Positions 22,730 through 34,951 of a stretch of DNA of 64,000 nucleotides are shown one piece after another. The stretch covers positions 11,193,601-11,257,600 of the forward strand of contig JARUPZ010000009.1 in NCBI GenBank assembly GCA_031213475.1, given 5' to 3'. A program made the position numbers and the translations under genes. Source of the DNA: Nereocystis luetkeana (lineage: Eukaryota > Sar > Phaeophyceae > Laminariales > Laminariaceae). The notes under the pieces are model-generated. The model did not search any database and was not told the origin of the DNA. It saw only the letters and a list, made by a program, of their open reading frames with translations. The first letter of the stretch is position 1. The number at the start of each line of letters is the position of its first letter.

Positions 22730-22870
22730 TGTATTCTCCATATTAAACTGTTTTTCGTACCCGTCGACATCCACACAACCAGCGTCGACATGCTGATTTT
22801 TCTTTGATCGAGAGATGCAAACATGCAAACGCTGTGGTCACAAAATAACGCACAGAGATTACACTGCTGT
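22730..22870 (-). mobile_element. LINE-like family A, diverged 3' end fragment
   Basis: ATTAAACTGTTTTTCGTACC, GTCGACATCCACACAACCAG and GTGGTCACAAAATAACGCAC match the family A 3' end with clear divergence; the (GT)n tail is lost. It is an older copy than its neighbours. Confidence 0.5.
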
Positions 22871-23149
22871 TATCGTACAACTCCCTAGATGACCTGCTCC
22901 CGCAGACGATTTCGGAAGCTGGGGTTATCGATAACGGAGAGGGCGTACTGAATACGCCGAACGACGCGTCTCTGTCATTTTCCCGAAATAAAAAATCGAG
23001 CCACCCTTTTTGGTTGTGTGCACCCCTCGTGTTTTGGAGAAAACCGGGTCGGAAATTGGTCCCAGGTGGTGTGTTTCCCTACCGCTCCGTGTGATTCGGT
23101 ATGCCGTAAGCGGAGTAGATAATATAATGCGATGCCATTGTAACCTGAC

Positions 23150-23965
23150 CAAGAGAATGCGGGCAGGAGGGGGGTCAACAGGGGAAGTAGAGGGGAAAGT
23201 GCGGAGGGCGAACGTAGGAAAGAGACGGCAGAAAGGGTAGCGAGGCACCAGGTCGACTAGTGCATGGAGAGCATGTTTACAGCAAGGATGTTGCTCGTGC
23301 CGCCACCTGCTGCAGCGGCTTCGAACGTCGTCTTGTTTTGTTTGTTTTTGCGCCTGACTCTTCGTGATTGTCCTCTAGTATCGCTCGTCTCTTTTATTTT
23401 CTCGTCAATATATGAAAAAAATCTTGTGGCGTCGGTGGATGACGAGCCTGCTTTGCCTGTTTCGTTTTGTCTGGGGCATCCTCTCCGGGGGTGGGGCATA
23501 GTTGACGAGTGCAGGACGGAGACGGCAGACAAGAGTAATAAGGTACCGGACCGACCAGTAGGGAGAACCTGGGTATGCTACTGACACCACGCAAACTGCT
23601 GCGGCTGCCTGCAGTGTGCTTTGCGGTTTGCCTTTTTTCCTCCTCGTTTCTTATTCTTACTCTGTTTTTAGTGGTGCTGTGTCCCTTCCTCTTTATATTT
23701 CGTAAAGTGTTTGTCTTTCGATTTGTTTTCTTTGTTCTCTGACTTTCGTTTTTTCGTTTTCTCTTTTGGTTTCTCTCTTTTACATAACGTGGACGTCGTG
23801 CCGCCTGTAGCCAGTATGATGAGACGGCATTGCATTGACTTCTCTGCGTACTGCATACCAATGTAGTATATCTCTGACGTAGGTTTGGGACCACATAAAT
23901 TGTGTGTCCCTCGTAGGATTGAACAATCGGCACGGGTTCTGGTGGTGCTGGATGTCGGCGGGCAG
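23150..23965 (+). mobile_element. LINE-like family A, diverged copy without a reading frame
   Basis: The left part (GAACGTAGGAAAGAGACGGC, then CAGGTCGACTAG) matches the end of the family A coding region and its stop. The middle matches the downstream region (GTTGACGA-TGCAGG, GGTACC-GACC) and the right part matches the terminal CGGCACGGGTTCTGGTGGTG block. It is an older, 5'-truncated copy that runs directly into repeat X. Confidence 0.55.
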
Positions 23966-24300
23966 ACCAAAATCAGGTATACCTGATCCTTTTACCGTTT
24001 GGGTCAAAAAGTTATAACGTTGAAACGAAATAAAAGGCGAGCCGGGAACGGTGTTTTATCCGTGAAATTACATTCATAATAGTACAAGTGCCTTTTGTCG
24101 GCGCCGAAATCTTAATTGTTTTGTTTTCTTCAGGATATAGGTACGACGGGCTCCACTTGGAACTGAAGAAAGTCACAGGCTTCGTTTATTTCGCCAAGGC
24201 GGCAGCGCCGCCGAGAATATTTGCTTAGAGCCACCCCCCCGTTGACAGCTTTGAAGCTTGCTTGCGGAACCGCCTGCAGGGCACGTGCTGCAATATGATG
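23966..24300 (+). repeat. dispersed repeat family X, copy 3
   Basis: It begins with the 14-bp palindrome TCAGGTATACCTGA (23973-23986) and contains GGGCTCCACTTGGA, TTTCGCCAAGGCGGCAGCGC, a C-run, GTTGACAGCTTTGAAGC and GCGGAACCGCCTGC. The order is the same as in the 10.4 and 56.8 kb copies. Confidence 0.65.
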
Positions 24301-24403
24301 CCTGTGACCGTAGCAGACAACATAACAACGACTAACTCAAGCATATCCTACACTCGACAGAAGAATATATGAAATCAGCCTACGCTTATATGTAACTATT
24401 CAC

Positions 24404-24450
24404 GTGCTTACCTATCTGGTACGATCTACGAGGTACGAGTACAGAGTTCA
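24404..24450 (+). repeat. repeat Y left part, split by LINE-B
   Basis: CTATCTGGTACGAT, then GGTACGAGTACAGAGTT, align with 16391-16425. The LINE-B sequence begins at about 24451 (AGCGCGCTTCTCAG), and repeat Y resumes at 25435. Confidence 0.6.
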
Positions 24451-25434
24451 TAGCGCGCTTCTCAGGACACACTCTGAGGGCGTTGAGATGAGGGTACGCA
24501 GACGTAGGCTCTTGTTTGAGGGCTTTGTGACACGCATGGGAAAGGAGCGTATGTATGCCGAAGAGGGCGATGTTTGGGGAGATGGTTGGGGATAAGGGTT
24601 ACTCCGGAGCACAGGAGTGGGACTGGATGAGGTACCTTGAGGAGGACCTCTAGTAGTTCGGCATCAAGCTCGGGTGGCGCGAGGTAGCACGGAAAGCCGG
24701 CAGATGGTTCCGACGGGTCGAGGAAGGAGCGGAGGCCTTCATGCGCAAATGGCATAAACACGAGAAGGAAGCATAGGCAGAACGGCATAGGATAGCTGCA
24801 ACTGCAACAACGACCACAACCGCTGATGCCGACGCGCGTGCGCAAAATGGCAGGGAAGAGGGGGGGCGGCGATAGGGAGGCGAGGGGGGATGGGGGGGGG
24901 GAGGCGGCCTGCCCAACAGACTGCAGCCTGGGTATGGCCATCATCGTCACGATGCACTCCCTTCTTGGGACCCAAGTAACTAGCATGGTGCCACCTGGGC
25001 AACTTTGCGTGTCTGTATGCTCTAATGCCTGATTTTTGTATTTTCTTTTTCCCCCTCCCGTCTTTGTCACTTTTTGTCCCGTCTTTTTTTTGTTTTATTC
25101 TTTCCCGTTTGTTTGTACTTTTTTGTGTTTCTGTGTGTGTATGTTCCGTTTTGCTTTTTTGGCGTTTTGCTATTTGTTTTTAGTTTTTAGTTTTTTTCTC
25201 CGCTTCATCTTCTTTTTTTAGTGGTTTGTCTGCTAGTCTCCTTTTTGCTTCCCTGGGGTCATTAGTTTGTGGAATGCGTACGCTTGTTTCTTTTGTTTTT
25301 GCCTCTGTTTTACTACCGAGTTATTTCTTCCACTCCAGAGTTGTTGGAGCCTGTCCTGCCACCACGGACAGCATTATTACATTGTGGCGATGAGTTAATG
25401 TGAGAACAACAACAACAACAACAACAACAACAAC
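24451..25434 (+). pseudogene. LINE-like family B, 5'-truncated copy with (CAA)n tail
   Basis: It aligns from AGCGCGCTTCTCAGG to the (CAA)n end with 52290-53270. The reverse-transcriptase C-terminal frame is broken: the codons matching CTC AAG GAG read CTC TAG TAG near 24650, and the stretch shows small indels. It lacks the catalytic YADD region, so it is a dead, truncated insertion. After the coding part it shares AACTAGCATGGTGCCA, a T-rich stretch and CTCCAGAGTT-TTGGAGCCTG with the other copy. Confidence 0.75.
25405..25434 (+). repeat. (CAA)n tail of LINE-B
   Basis: About ten CAA units following GTTAATGTGAGAA. The other family B copy ends identically at 53236-53270, which marks (CAA)n as the element's natural 3' end. 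Confidence 0.8.
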
Positions 25435-25700
25435 CTTTATACTTTTACAAACAAGAATTGCAACCGAGGGACCGCGGACGCATACGGAGAGAAACCCAGG
25501 GTACGTATGGCCTCTCTGATTTGTTGAAAGTAGGTCAAAATCAGTTGACAGCTACAATAGACAGTAGACAAAGTCATGTATACATTGGCCTGTTGGAGCT
25601 AAAATCACCTACAATGTCAGCAATACCAGGGCTCCTGGCGTTTGTTTAGCACCTGTTTTCAGTATCAAACTGTTTTCGGCCTAAAAGAGGCCAGGCATAC
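25435..25700 (+). repeat. repeat Y right part, resumed after LINE-B
   Basis: TTGCAACCGAGGGACC, GTACGTATGGCCTCT, TTTGTTGAAAG, CAATGTCAG and CTGTTTTCGGCC align with 16430-16690. Confidence 0.6.
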
Positions 25701-27423
25701 CTTCTGTAGACTAAAACCTTCTGTGAGCTACACGCGCCGGATAAGACGAAAATAACTTACATGTTCTATGAAAAAAATAAGACTAAAGAACAAAAAAACG
25801 TAAAAAGAGAAGTGACGAAAAATAAACGAAAATAACAAAGTGTTGTGCAAGCTACGGTCAACCTCGGAAATTGACTTGAAGTTTTTCCAATGCTGTATCA
25901 CACAAAAACTCCATAAATTCTGCAGCTTCGGATTTTGACTTTTTTTTTGTAAACGGAGGGTACTTCCCGCACGAGTCCAACTTGGATCCGTAATACGCGC
26001 GATGGAAGTAGCACGCGTCACTCGCCGCTTGCAACGCCATGTCATATGAGCTACGACGAAATCCTCCAAATCAAAGCCGCTACTCGTCTTTTTTAATTTA
26101 TATATATGTTCACGTTTAGGCTGCTCGTAATATGCGAGGTCGACACATCTGCGCACCTCGTTTCAGCCTGCGAAATACGTTTGCAACTTCACATATATCA
26201 TACGTAGTTCGTAATTTAAATATAGGAATCGTTCGTATTCCTTGAGGAGGCGTTGTCGCGTAGATATTTCAACTGCTATAGTAGGACCCACACAAATAAA
26301 TTTCAGGCCATGGGGATACCAATCGATGGAATAATTTGTCGCTAGACGTGTTAACGTGGTAATCATGGGTGGGGGCGTCCGTCACATTTGCTGTTCGCAG
26401 CGAACTGCATGAAACGGATGTTGAAATTGATGAAACACTCTTTTCGAAACCCCAAGGAAGACATTGGGTACTACACTGCTGAAACGACATAGGGTACTAC
26501 ACTGCTGTGAATACATTGGGTACTACACTGATGTTCAACGCTACAATCCTGTTTACCCACGCTGTTTCTTTGGAGCTGGAAGCACCAAATTGGACAGGGC
26601 GCTGCTGATGACACGACGAAAGGATAATAATGACACCTAACCTGCTCATTATCTTGAACTAGTATTTCTTGCGCACGTGATCTTGGAAGTTGCTTCAAAC
26701 TTGCATCGTCCCTCACGCTGTACCCCCTAGGGAGCATCCTGGGCGACATATTTTTACAACTATAAAGTGATGCTTTATACCAGCTCTGTACACTGGTTAT
26801 TTTTCGTCAGAATGTACTACTTGTGGAATACCTGGTATGTTTTTTCGCGGCCGCAATACTATTCCCGGTGAAATGGTTGCCTCAGGAACACGCCTAACCG
26901 AGACTGCCATAACCCGCAACCAGACTTGTTGAGGTCATGCGTCCGATCTTAGAAGAAAGCTTAGATCCACCCGAATCAGCATCGACTACCAATACACAAC
27001 ACAAACGAACGTACTGGTACAGACCGGTTGGAGTTTTTTTTTTTTTTGCATCAGCCACGAATGCCGCATGCGATAGATCTATATATATGCACACATACGT
27101 GAATATCGCATGATTCATTCGATCCCGGCCGTGTTTATTGGTCGAAGAGGATGGCTAGCGGGCTCCGTGTGTATTGTTTGCTTAGAGATAGAAGAAGAGC
27201 AGTTTTTTTCCTGTCCTGCACGGGGAGGCTGAGACCGATCTCGTACTTTCTCGAAAACCCCTGTTTTCCCGCTCAAGATACGCCTTCCAGGTACTTTAAG
27301 TAGGATCTCAGTGCCTGAACCCAGGTAATAATTGCCGGGCGTCCAACCCATTCCAGGCAGTAGTATCATAAAATAAGGCCGGAGCTAAAGGCGGAAAAGT
27401 TTATCCCGACCACCAAGAGGCCT
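25701..27423. other. no supported gene
   Basis: Only scattered open frames without motifs. A TACCTGGTA site is at 26829. A short GGGTACTACACTG word repeats three times at 26466-26530. Confidence 0.5.
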
Positions 27424-27540
27424 TACTATTACGGGGGGCCATAGTTAACAGGACCAAATATTGTTAGTAAAAATGGTTAAATATATAGGTTTTTATGAAC
27501 ACCATAGATCCTGTTAACTAGGGTCCCCCGTAATAGTAAT
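27424..27540. repeat. MITE-like element, family 1, copy 1
   Basis: Terminal inverted repeats: left TACTATTACGGGGGGCCATA with GTTAACAGGA following, right TCCTGTTAAC with GGGTCCCCCGTAATAGTA following. The A/T-rich centre contains AATATATAGGTTTTTATG. Total about 117 bp. Other copies lie at 46729-46835, 55350-55463 and 58711-58822, with a remnant near 38473. Confidence 0.8.
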
Positions 27541-28803
27541 ATATATGTATATATAATAGACAGTCATTCTCTCAGGGAGAAGATTTTTTCCCAGTTTTTG
27601 TTTATGGACGAACCGGGCCAAGGATGCTATGGCTTGTCTGCCAAACGTTTTGTCGCGAAAAGTGTAAGAACTGACTGCGTAGAACCAGTGATAAGTCATA
27701 TTATAAAACGAAAACAACTATTGATCCCATTTTGAAACAAATATATTGCCACGAGGCAGCGCCTTTACAGTTAAATTTCACTGGACAAAGGCATAAATTT
27801 CGACGCCGTCGTCTGGAGGTTGATCCTGATTGTTTGCACACTATTGTACGAGCTCCTGCCATGCCGGAGATGATTTTACTCTTATTTCCGCTGGGGTTGT
27901 AGGGTATCTCTCAACAGCCAAAACAAAACACATCCCGTAAAAGGGTTGGCAGTCGTTAATAGAGAGCGTGTGTCAAAATTCAGGGCCCATGTTTATCAAG
28001 ACGGCGTGGATGTTGGCAAAGCCCTAACCAGCTCGTACGCCGTGTTGTGTGCTTATTCCGAGTGCCTAACATGGTATTTGCGTCCTCCCGCCACACCCTG
28101 GCCCGAAAAACTACTGTACGCTTTCGCGCTCGTGCATTACGGATCTCTGGGTCTCTGTTGAAGGCCTGCATCGGTCGTTATATTGTTTCCCGTATTCGAG
28201 GGGTTAGCGTTGTCGCCCAAACGTGTTGTCACACAACACGAATAAGTAACGCGTGAACTCGTACGTTTTCTATTCTGACCAGTCAATGGCGACTCACAGT
28301 CATAGCGTTCATCTCTGAGACACGTTTCAGATTGATCAAGGCGTTTGGAAAGATCTGACGGTCGTACGAAAGCTCTTGCTGAGAATGTGAGCATTCTTCC
28401 AACGTAAACCCTTTGTGTGCTTTCAACGTTAGGTTGGTGGTACAGAAGACGCCATTTATTTGCAAGAAGACGTGTTTTTTCCCGCAGTGATACATAAATG
28501 TGCTGAAAACACGATATGCAGCGTTCGCTCAAGACACCATTGCTGTATTATTTTTTCTCGATAAATCGGCGAACACACAACAGTAAAAATCGTTGGCGCC
28601 ACAGGACACCCGTGAATAATCCCAAAAACAAATCATCCTACAAGAAGTCGGTCTATTATAGTACGAATATTTGCCAACATTCACATACGTATACGATGGC
28701 ACGTGGTTAGGTATGTATCTGTTCTTCTCCTTGGAGTATGAATCGTAGCCAACAGTCGTCGTAGCGACCTTGATTTGAGCCCTGTCCCCTGTTTTGCTGT
28801 AAC
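27541..28803. other. upstream region of the sulfotransferase gene, no gene seen
   Basis: No coding region can be supported. I see no clear TATA box or other promoter element that fixes the transcription start of the gene at 28804. Confidence 0.5.
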
Positions 28804-31800
28804 ATGTCGTGTGTGACCCAAACGAACCAGGAGGATGCGACGAACGATCTGATCAGGACCTTTGAGACCAGGGACAGCGATGTTTTCGTGTGCACGTTCG
28901 TCAAGTCGGGCACCACTTGGGCCCAGCACATCCTAACCCTCGTGAGTTTAAGCTACCAATCGTGAATATTACCCGAGCCAGTTATTCTTACCGGCATGTG
29001 GCCAGTGTAGTTTACGCAGTACCGTACGGGACATATACATATCAAACAATCAAGCAGAAATCTATTCGCAGACAGTGGTTTACACAAACATGTGAAACCC
29101 GATATTACCTTGGTAGGACTGCAGTTCGGTGTTTAGAACAAACTACGTGGAGAAGTTTGGTGAGTTCTCACCAAAATAGACCACTACCGTCCCAGCATTG
29201 TTGAACGAACCTCGCTATTTAGTGATAGATGTCTTGCACTCTAGTCTCTAAGCTTGGTGTATCAGCGGAGTATTTTTAGTAAAAGGGGTGAAAAGCTCGT
29301 TCCTTGGTCGCTGCTTTTGGATTGATTTTGCGATGCGATACACGCAACGCCCGTCGGTGAATCGTTGGTTAGGATAGTCGGAAACGAACCAATGCCACAA
29401 TTTTTCGATCGAGATATCTTACAAGCCAGATGTTTCTTTAGTTACAGCAGTAGTCTGAACTCGATATATAGTTAAAGCGAGGGCCATAATTTGCTACGCC
29501 ACCGATTGTAGCCTTGTTGTTGATGCGTGTAGAAACCCGACGCCCGATCCTTTCGCATCCCTCAGCTCTCAGCCTGAACAAACTGGTAAAATCGAAAGGG
29601 GGGTATCTTTTATGCCCTGTTCCTTTAGTATACGAGAGATCTACGAGGCCTCTCGTTTCGGGGCATTCTTGACTTGGATAACTTATTTGCTTTGCGCTAC
29701 GTATATGCATCCACCGCCATGGGATTATTTGCTCCTTTGGGACAATAAAATTGTTCCAAATCCCATCTAGAGTGAGGTGTAGAGCTACTGAGCCATTTGG
29801 CTCAAACACTGCAGTGGAAGCGTTGGCATCACCCCCCCCTGATGTAGAACCAGTCCTTGCCAAAGTCAAGATATGAAACATATCGGGTCCACCTCAGCAC
29901 CACTTCCACCGATAGGTGTTTGTCTCGCTCGAAAAAATGTTCTGTGGGCCAATGCCGACTCCAGTGAATGGTAATGACACTGTTTGTATTCCCCGCGTCT
30001 GCCTGTGCGATAGCTTCTCAACAAGGGGGAGCCCAGCGACAAAAACTACACCGAGGTTGTCCCTTGGTTGGAGTCGCTCACCTTCAATGATGTGAGGGGG
30101 GAACCTCCGGAATTACACCGCGAGGTGAGCACAGCTTGGGCTTAGAGGTACCCGTACGAGGGGCTTGGACGTACCCCTACGAGTATAGTACAGTACGCAG
30201 ATTCATGTATACACCGTCTCGCTGTGCAAGAATGCGGCCCATCACCAACGCTTTACGGATATTGAATGTACCCACCCCTGAACACTTATGTACTCTTTGC
30301 CGTCGTAGGCCAAGAAAATGTAAGTGTGCTATGTGTGTGCGTTCGACACATCACGCGTTATCTTCCTATATACGCGACTGTTCGGTATTCTGAAGTCAGA
30401 GCGCTGGGTTTAGCGTTCGCTTCATGTACAGAACGCAGAAATTTGCGTCCATAGGCACGTTGCGCCGCAAAAACCTCCCCGACAAGAATTGTGAGATGGG
30501 GACGCTCGCCGCAACTAGTGGTAGGGGGATCAGGCACATTTTTCCAAAACGACATCTGCCTGACGGAAGCTCCTCCACTTGAGCACCGCCCTGTAACCCA
30601 TTCGTGTCGCACGAACATGTTGGTTAGCTCTCATGCCGTGGAATTGCTCATCGCAGTTGGCCTCCGTATTTGATAAAACCCAGTCGTGGGTGACCTACTG
30701 AAACCATGGAGCTGTCCTTGAACAAGAAGGGTAATAAAGTTGCTTAGGAGATCATTGTCCATACGCCCTCCCAAATATCGAGAGAAAGAATACTCACCCC
30801 GATATACCCGTATTATCATCGGTCAAGGACGCCTGTATGATAACTAGAAAACGCGATTTTTTTGGACATATATATGTCTGCACCGCACTGAACTATTCCC
30901 GATCTTGGGTATAAGTATATAGCTGAGCGCATGTCACTTTGTTTGTCGCGGTCACACTCATGGCACAGGCCAAGCACTGGACACTTGACGCGCTGAGGTC
31001 AACGGCCGGCAGGCGTTTCATGAAGACGCACGCCAACCTTCATGATTTGCCGGCAGGTGCCGCAAGGGGGCTCAAGGTGCGCCTCCCACTACCAACCATG
31101 CCGTCAGTTCTACAAAACATGAAGTCCGCACTGCACGCAGAATCTTCCTATCATACAGAAAACAAGCGCCGGACGTATCACGCAGCCATATGGGCCCGAG
31201 AAGAATAGACGTACTTGTTATGACGCAGCTACCACCATGGTAGCCCCGACGTATTTCTCCATTCCTTGGAGATTCTATCCTTTCCTGTGACCACTGCTCG
31301 TTTCGGCGGAGAGAAAGTGTGTTAACAAAGGCACGTATATCACGTCGTTGACACACCCCACGGAAATAATTGTCAACTTCGGTTATATATAGCTAATTTC
31401 GGGCCAGTGAAGGCCCTCGCGTGAGCAACAACTACCTGTTATCATTTCAATTTTACGAGCATATATTTCTGAAGACAAGCACCCAAACATTTGGTCATGT
31501 TTGACGTCATGGGTCGGCTGAGATATTGGACTCCTCATGGGAGGAGGGCTCGCAGAATTTAGAACCACCACCCCTGCGAAGGCATTGCTAGGCGTTATTG
31601 GGGTTAGCACTTCACGTTAACAACATGCCCAATAGAACATCATTCCCATTATGTACCGAAACGTTTGCCTGATTTGGAGTCACTGAAATGTTCGCTCGCC
31701 TTGGAACCGTTACCATGGGATACGGCTGTCGTAACCTGAATACCAATTTTGTTTTCGGATCACGCACGTAGGGGTAAGGGACAAAAAACAAACATTTGAT

Positions 31801-34800
31801 GACCAGGGGATGCTTATATACCAACCCCTCCGTTGGGTATGTAACCCTCTCTACCGCTCGCTGTGGCACCATCTCCAATATGGTGGTGTGTGTTGAACCA
31901 GTCAGTCTCAATGTTTTTGTTTCCACGACATCCGCGTGCGCTCCCCGCGCTTGACATGCTCAAATTTAGCCGTCTGTCGGCGTTTATTTGTAGGTGATTT
32001 ACGTCGCGCGCAACCCAAAAGATGTTTGCGCTAGCCTGTTTCACCACGCAAGCAATAAGCCCAGGGACGCCTTTGTGGGGGACTTCTCAGACATGCTTGG
32101 CTGTTTCGTCAAGGGAAGGTGAGCCAGGCGCCTACTGTGTTGTAGAGCTACATGATATTAACGTCATCTCGACGGACTAATTCCCACTCGATTCGTCACG
32201 ACTCGGACGGATAGAGGTCCAGCAACGACTTTTGCAAGGGATATCGGTTGAATGTGGCATCGCTTTCATTCATGTAGTCACCCACCCGTCGTGGGCACAC
32301 GGTTCAGACCAGCGAAGGCGGTGTGACAGCCCTCAACACTCCGTCGACGGCTCACAGAAGGCGGGCGTTAGAGCCTTTAACATGAATAGACCTTTTATCT
32401 ACCTCGGTGGTATTGTTCCCTGCTCTTTGCACAAGTTCGGTTAATGGTGGCGAGTCAGAGGTGATGAAGGCGTGCTCAAGTTGCGGTAGCGCCTTAATCC
32501 ATCGATGGCTCCCAGCACGTGAGGATACGTAAACATCAGATATTAAAAAAACAAGAACAACTGTTACTGGCACATACCTCTTTGCCGAAAACCCGATACT
32601 GATCAATGCGTACACCGATACGAGCCTCCCTGGTACACCTGAGTGCCTGGCATCTAGTATCTCGATACCCTCGTACGCAATTCCTTTGTCTACACTGCAG
32701 TAGGTAGAAATACGAAACAGGCACCGACAATGTGCATTGGGTCGAACTACGGTATATTGATTCCCTCCTAGGTTGGTTTGAGCGGCCCGGCCAGGGACAT
32801 GCTTGAGGTCAGGCGTGCGACCCATGTCGTCCCATAGAGCACGATTGCTTGCACGCGTGTCCCCTGGGAACACCCGCTTGCCGCACTTCCATGTGCAATC
32901 TCACGGAGGGAAGGGTTGCGTGTTTGGCATGAACTGCTTCTGACGGGTTAGATTCCTAGCTGTGAAACAACCGCGTTTGCACCACCTTATTTCTATTTCA
33001 GTGTTTATCAATGTTATTTCTAAAATATGGGGGAGACAGTTGATTCGGTTCTGAGATTACCGTGTTTATGAAGGTCGGTGTTGGAGTAAAGGCGCGTAAC
33101 GCCTCGCCAGGCGTTTATGAACGGAGAACGTTTAGATAAACACCACCGTACGGTGGAATAACTCTACGTGTTGGCATATGATTAGTTGCAGCTCGGAAAC
33201 CTTTCCGCAAAATCCGATGCAGTGCGGCATGGTCTATCGCCCTGGCGCCGATCATCACAGCCAAATAACGTGCGTAAACATACGTATGTATACACTGGAG
33301 TATATATATATATTAAATGATAATTGAGTCAATGATCGTGGGCTGTTATTACTATGGCCCATACGAAATATATTTTGGAAAATCATCATCGAACCCAAAT
33401 ATATCGGGGGGCTCCTATTAATAGCACGAGCTGCGTCGGAGCGAAGGACCGAAATGTGTAAGCACGGCCAGTGAATATTTGCCGCAAAACGGGTTTTCGC
33501 AAGATCACATTTCTATACACTCTGCACAGTTTTACTGTTGCCTGCTTGTCCCCTCGCCAAGTCGCCACCTACAGTGAAATGTTTTAACACGCGTACGAGT
33601 AAAGGAATAACTAATTCGGCACCATGTCTACCTGATGTTTTGCGGTGGTGCACGTTCTGGTAGGTGCAACAACGGATCGTGGTTCAACCACGTCCTCGAA
33701 TGGTGGGAGGCGGCGAATACCGACCCCGAGCACGTTCTGTTCCTCACATACGAACAAATGCTGGCGAATCCGGAAGAGCAGATTCGGAAGATTGCGGATT
33801 TTGCAGGCATTCAGTGCACGGCGGAGACCCTTGCCAAGGCAAGTGATGTAGTCCATCGTATCAGCCAAGAGCGTGTGGTGATTAGTTAGTCCATGTTGCT
33901 ATGGTATATGGTTCAAGAATTAATTGTAGTCGTCGGGCGCTAGTGGTGTGGTAGCCAGTTCGCACGATAAATGACAATTTTCTGCGGCTTTATGCCAGTG
34001 TATGTTCTGTGTAGGTTGTATTCAATTACCAGTACCTTGTGCCCGGACACGTATTTGTCCCACTAATAGTCTGTTCCATCCTATGTACTATAATCCCCAC
34101 TATTCCCAGGGTCTACATGTCCGTATGATTGTTACCGGCGTGCACAAGCTGAGAGACCTTTCCAGACGATTGCAGAATGGTATATACGGCATGCTGAGTA
34201 TCGAAAGAGTGCGTCGTGGAAGCCACATCCAACGTCATGCTATGTCAGCCTGAATAGCATAGGTTGGCAATACCAGCATAACGAACACTACCAGGCGAGA
34301 GTTTCACGTGTAAAGCGAACTGAGTAGTAGCGTACCGTACTTGGTGCGTACGAACGTCAACCAAAAGTGGTGCACACCTACGTTGACCAGGGTGTTCGCC
34401 TCGAGCACGGGTTCGGTGTGGCGTTTTTCAAGATATCATGGGCGATAAGAAAGCAGCCCCGTGTGACCTAGCTAGAACCGAATGAACGGAGCCCAGTGTG
34501 ACACGGAGCGACCGTTAGCTGCACCGACATCACTACGGTTGGCCAGGAACGCCTTTCATGTCGGTGGGCATGAATCCACGGCTGGTCGTCGCCCTTGCGT
34601 CTGACCGTTGAGTGTTCCATGAATATGTGCAATGTTTGCTCCGTGTACCAGTATTCCAAACGAGTGTGGGTTGAGTTCCACCGACTAGTCAGTGGGTTGA
34701 GCTTCCTGTTCTTGTGCCCGGTGGTCGCTTTGCTTGCTCTCCAGACAGTGGCCGGGTCGACTTTAGCCGCCATGAAGAGCAACCCGAAGGCGAATATCTA

Positions 34801-34951
34801 CGGAGCCGCAAGGCATTTGAGGAAAGGAGGAGCAGGGGGTTGGAGAAACATGTTCACGGTGCGGGAATCGGAAGCGTTCGACGATATATACCGTCAGCAG
34901 ATGAAGGAATCCACCCTCAAGATGGATTTTGGAGAAGGGTTGGTCATGTAG
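28804..34951 (+). CDS. cytosolic-type sulfotransferase, six exons, intact
   Basis: The product should transfer sulfate from PAPS to a hydroxyl or amino group of a small acceptor in the cytosol (Sulfotransferase_1 family); the substrate cannot be predicted. Exons are 28804-28941, 30014-30124, 30969-31076, 31994-32118, 33664-33838 and 34745-34951. They total 864 nt, give 287 residues and a stop (family norm about 280-300), and keep one frame. Motifs: KSGTTW at 34-39 (5'-phosphosulfate loop); KTH at 102-104, whose His matches the catalytic base of human SULTs; VARNPKDVCAS at 123-133, with the Arg and Ser that bind the 3'-phosphate; and RKGGAGGWRNMFT from 245, the C-terminal RKG nucleotide clamp. 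No signal peptide or membrane segment is seen. Four introns are GT-AG; the fifth has an AG|GCAAGT donor. The start is the first in-frame ATG. A non-coding first exon or an AG acceptor at 28832-28833 is possible. A broken relative begins at 62807. Confidence 0.9.
33839..34744 (+). other. GC-AG intron of the sulfotransferase gene
   Basis: Exon 5 ends at Lys-219 (CCAAG) and is followed by GCAAGT, a perfect consensus for the rare GC donor class. The acceptor is CTCTCCAG before 34745. No GT donor nearby keeps the frame and the family's length. Confidence 0.7.

Noticed and set aside
24462-25070. A 202-codon minus-strand frame rich in Pro/Leu/Ser.
   Set aside because: It is the antisense shadow of the LINE-B reverse-transcriptase C-terminus; the same shadow recurs at 52275-52823.
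29438-32873. Minus-strand open frames inside the sulfotransferase introns (147 aa at 29438-29881, 104 aa at 31612-31926, 173 aa at 32352-32873) suggesting an antisense or inserted viral/TE gene.
   Set aside because: No recognisable domain, no shared repeat, and the six-frame chance expectation at this window size is about one frame of 170 codons and several of 145.
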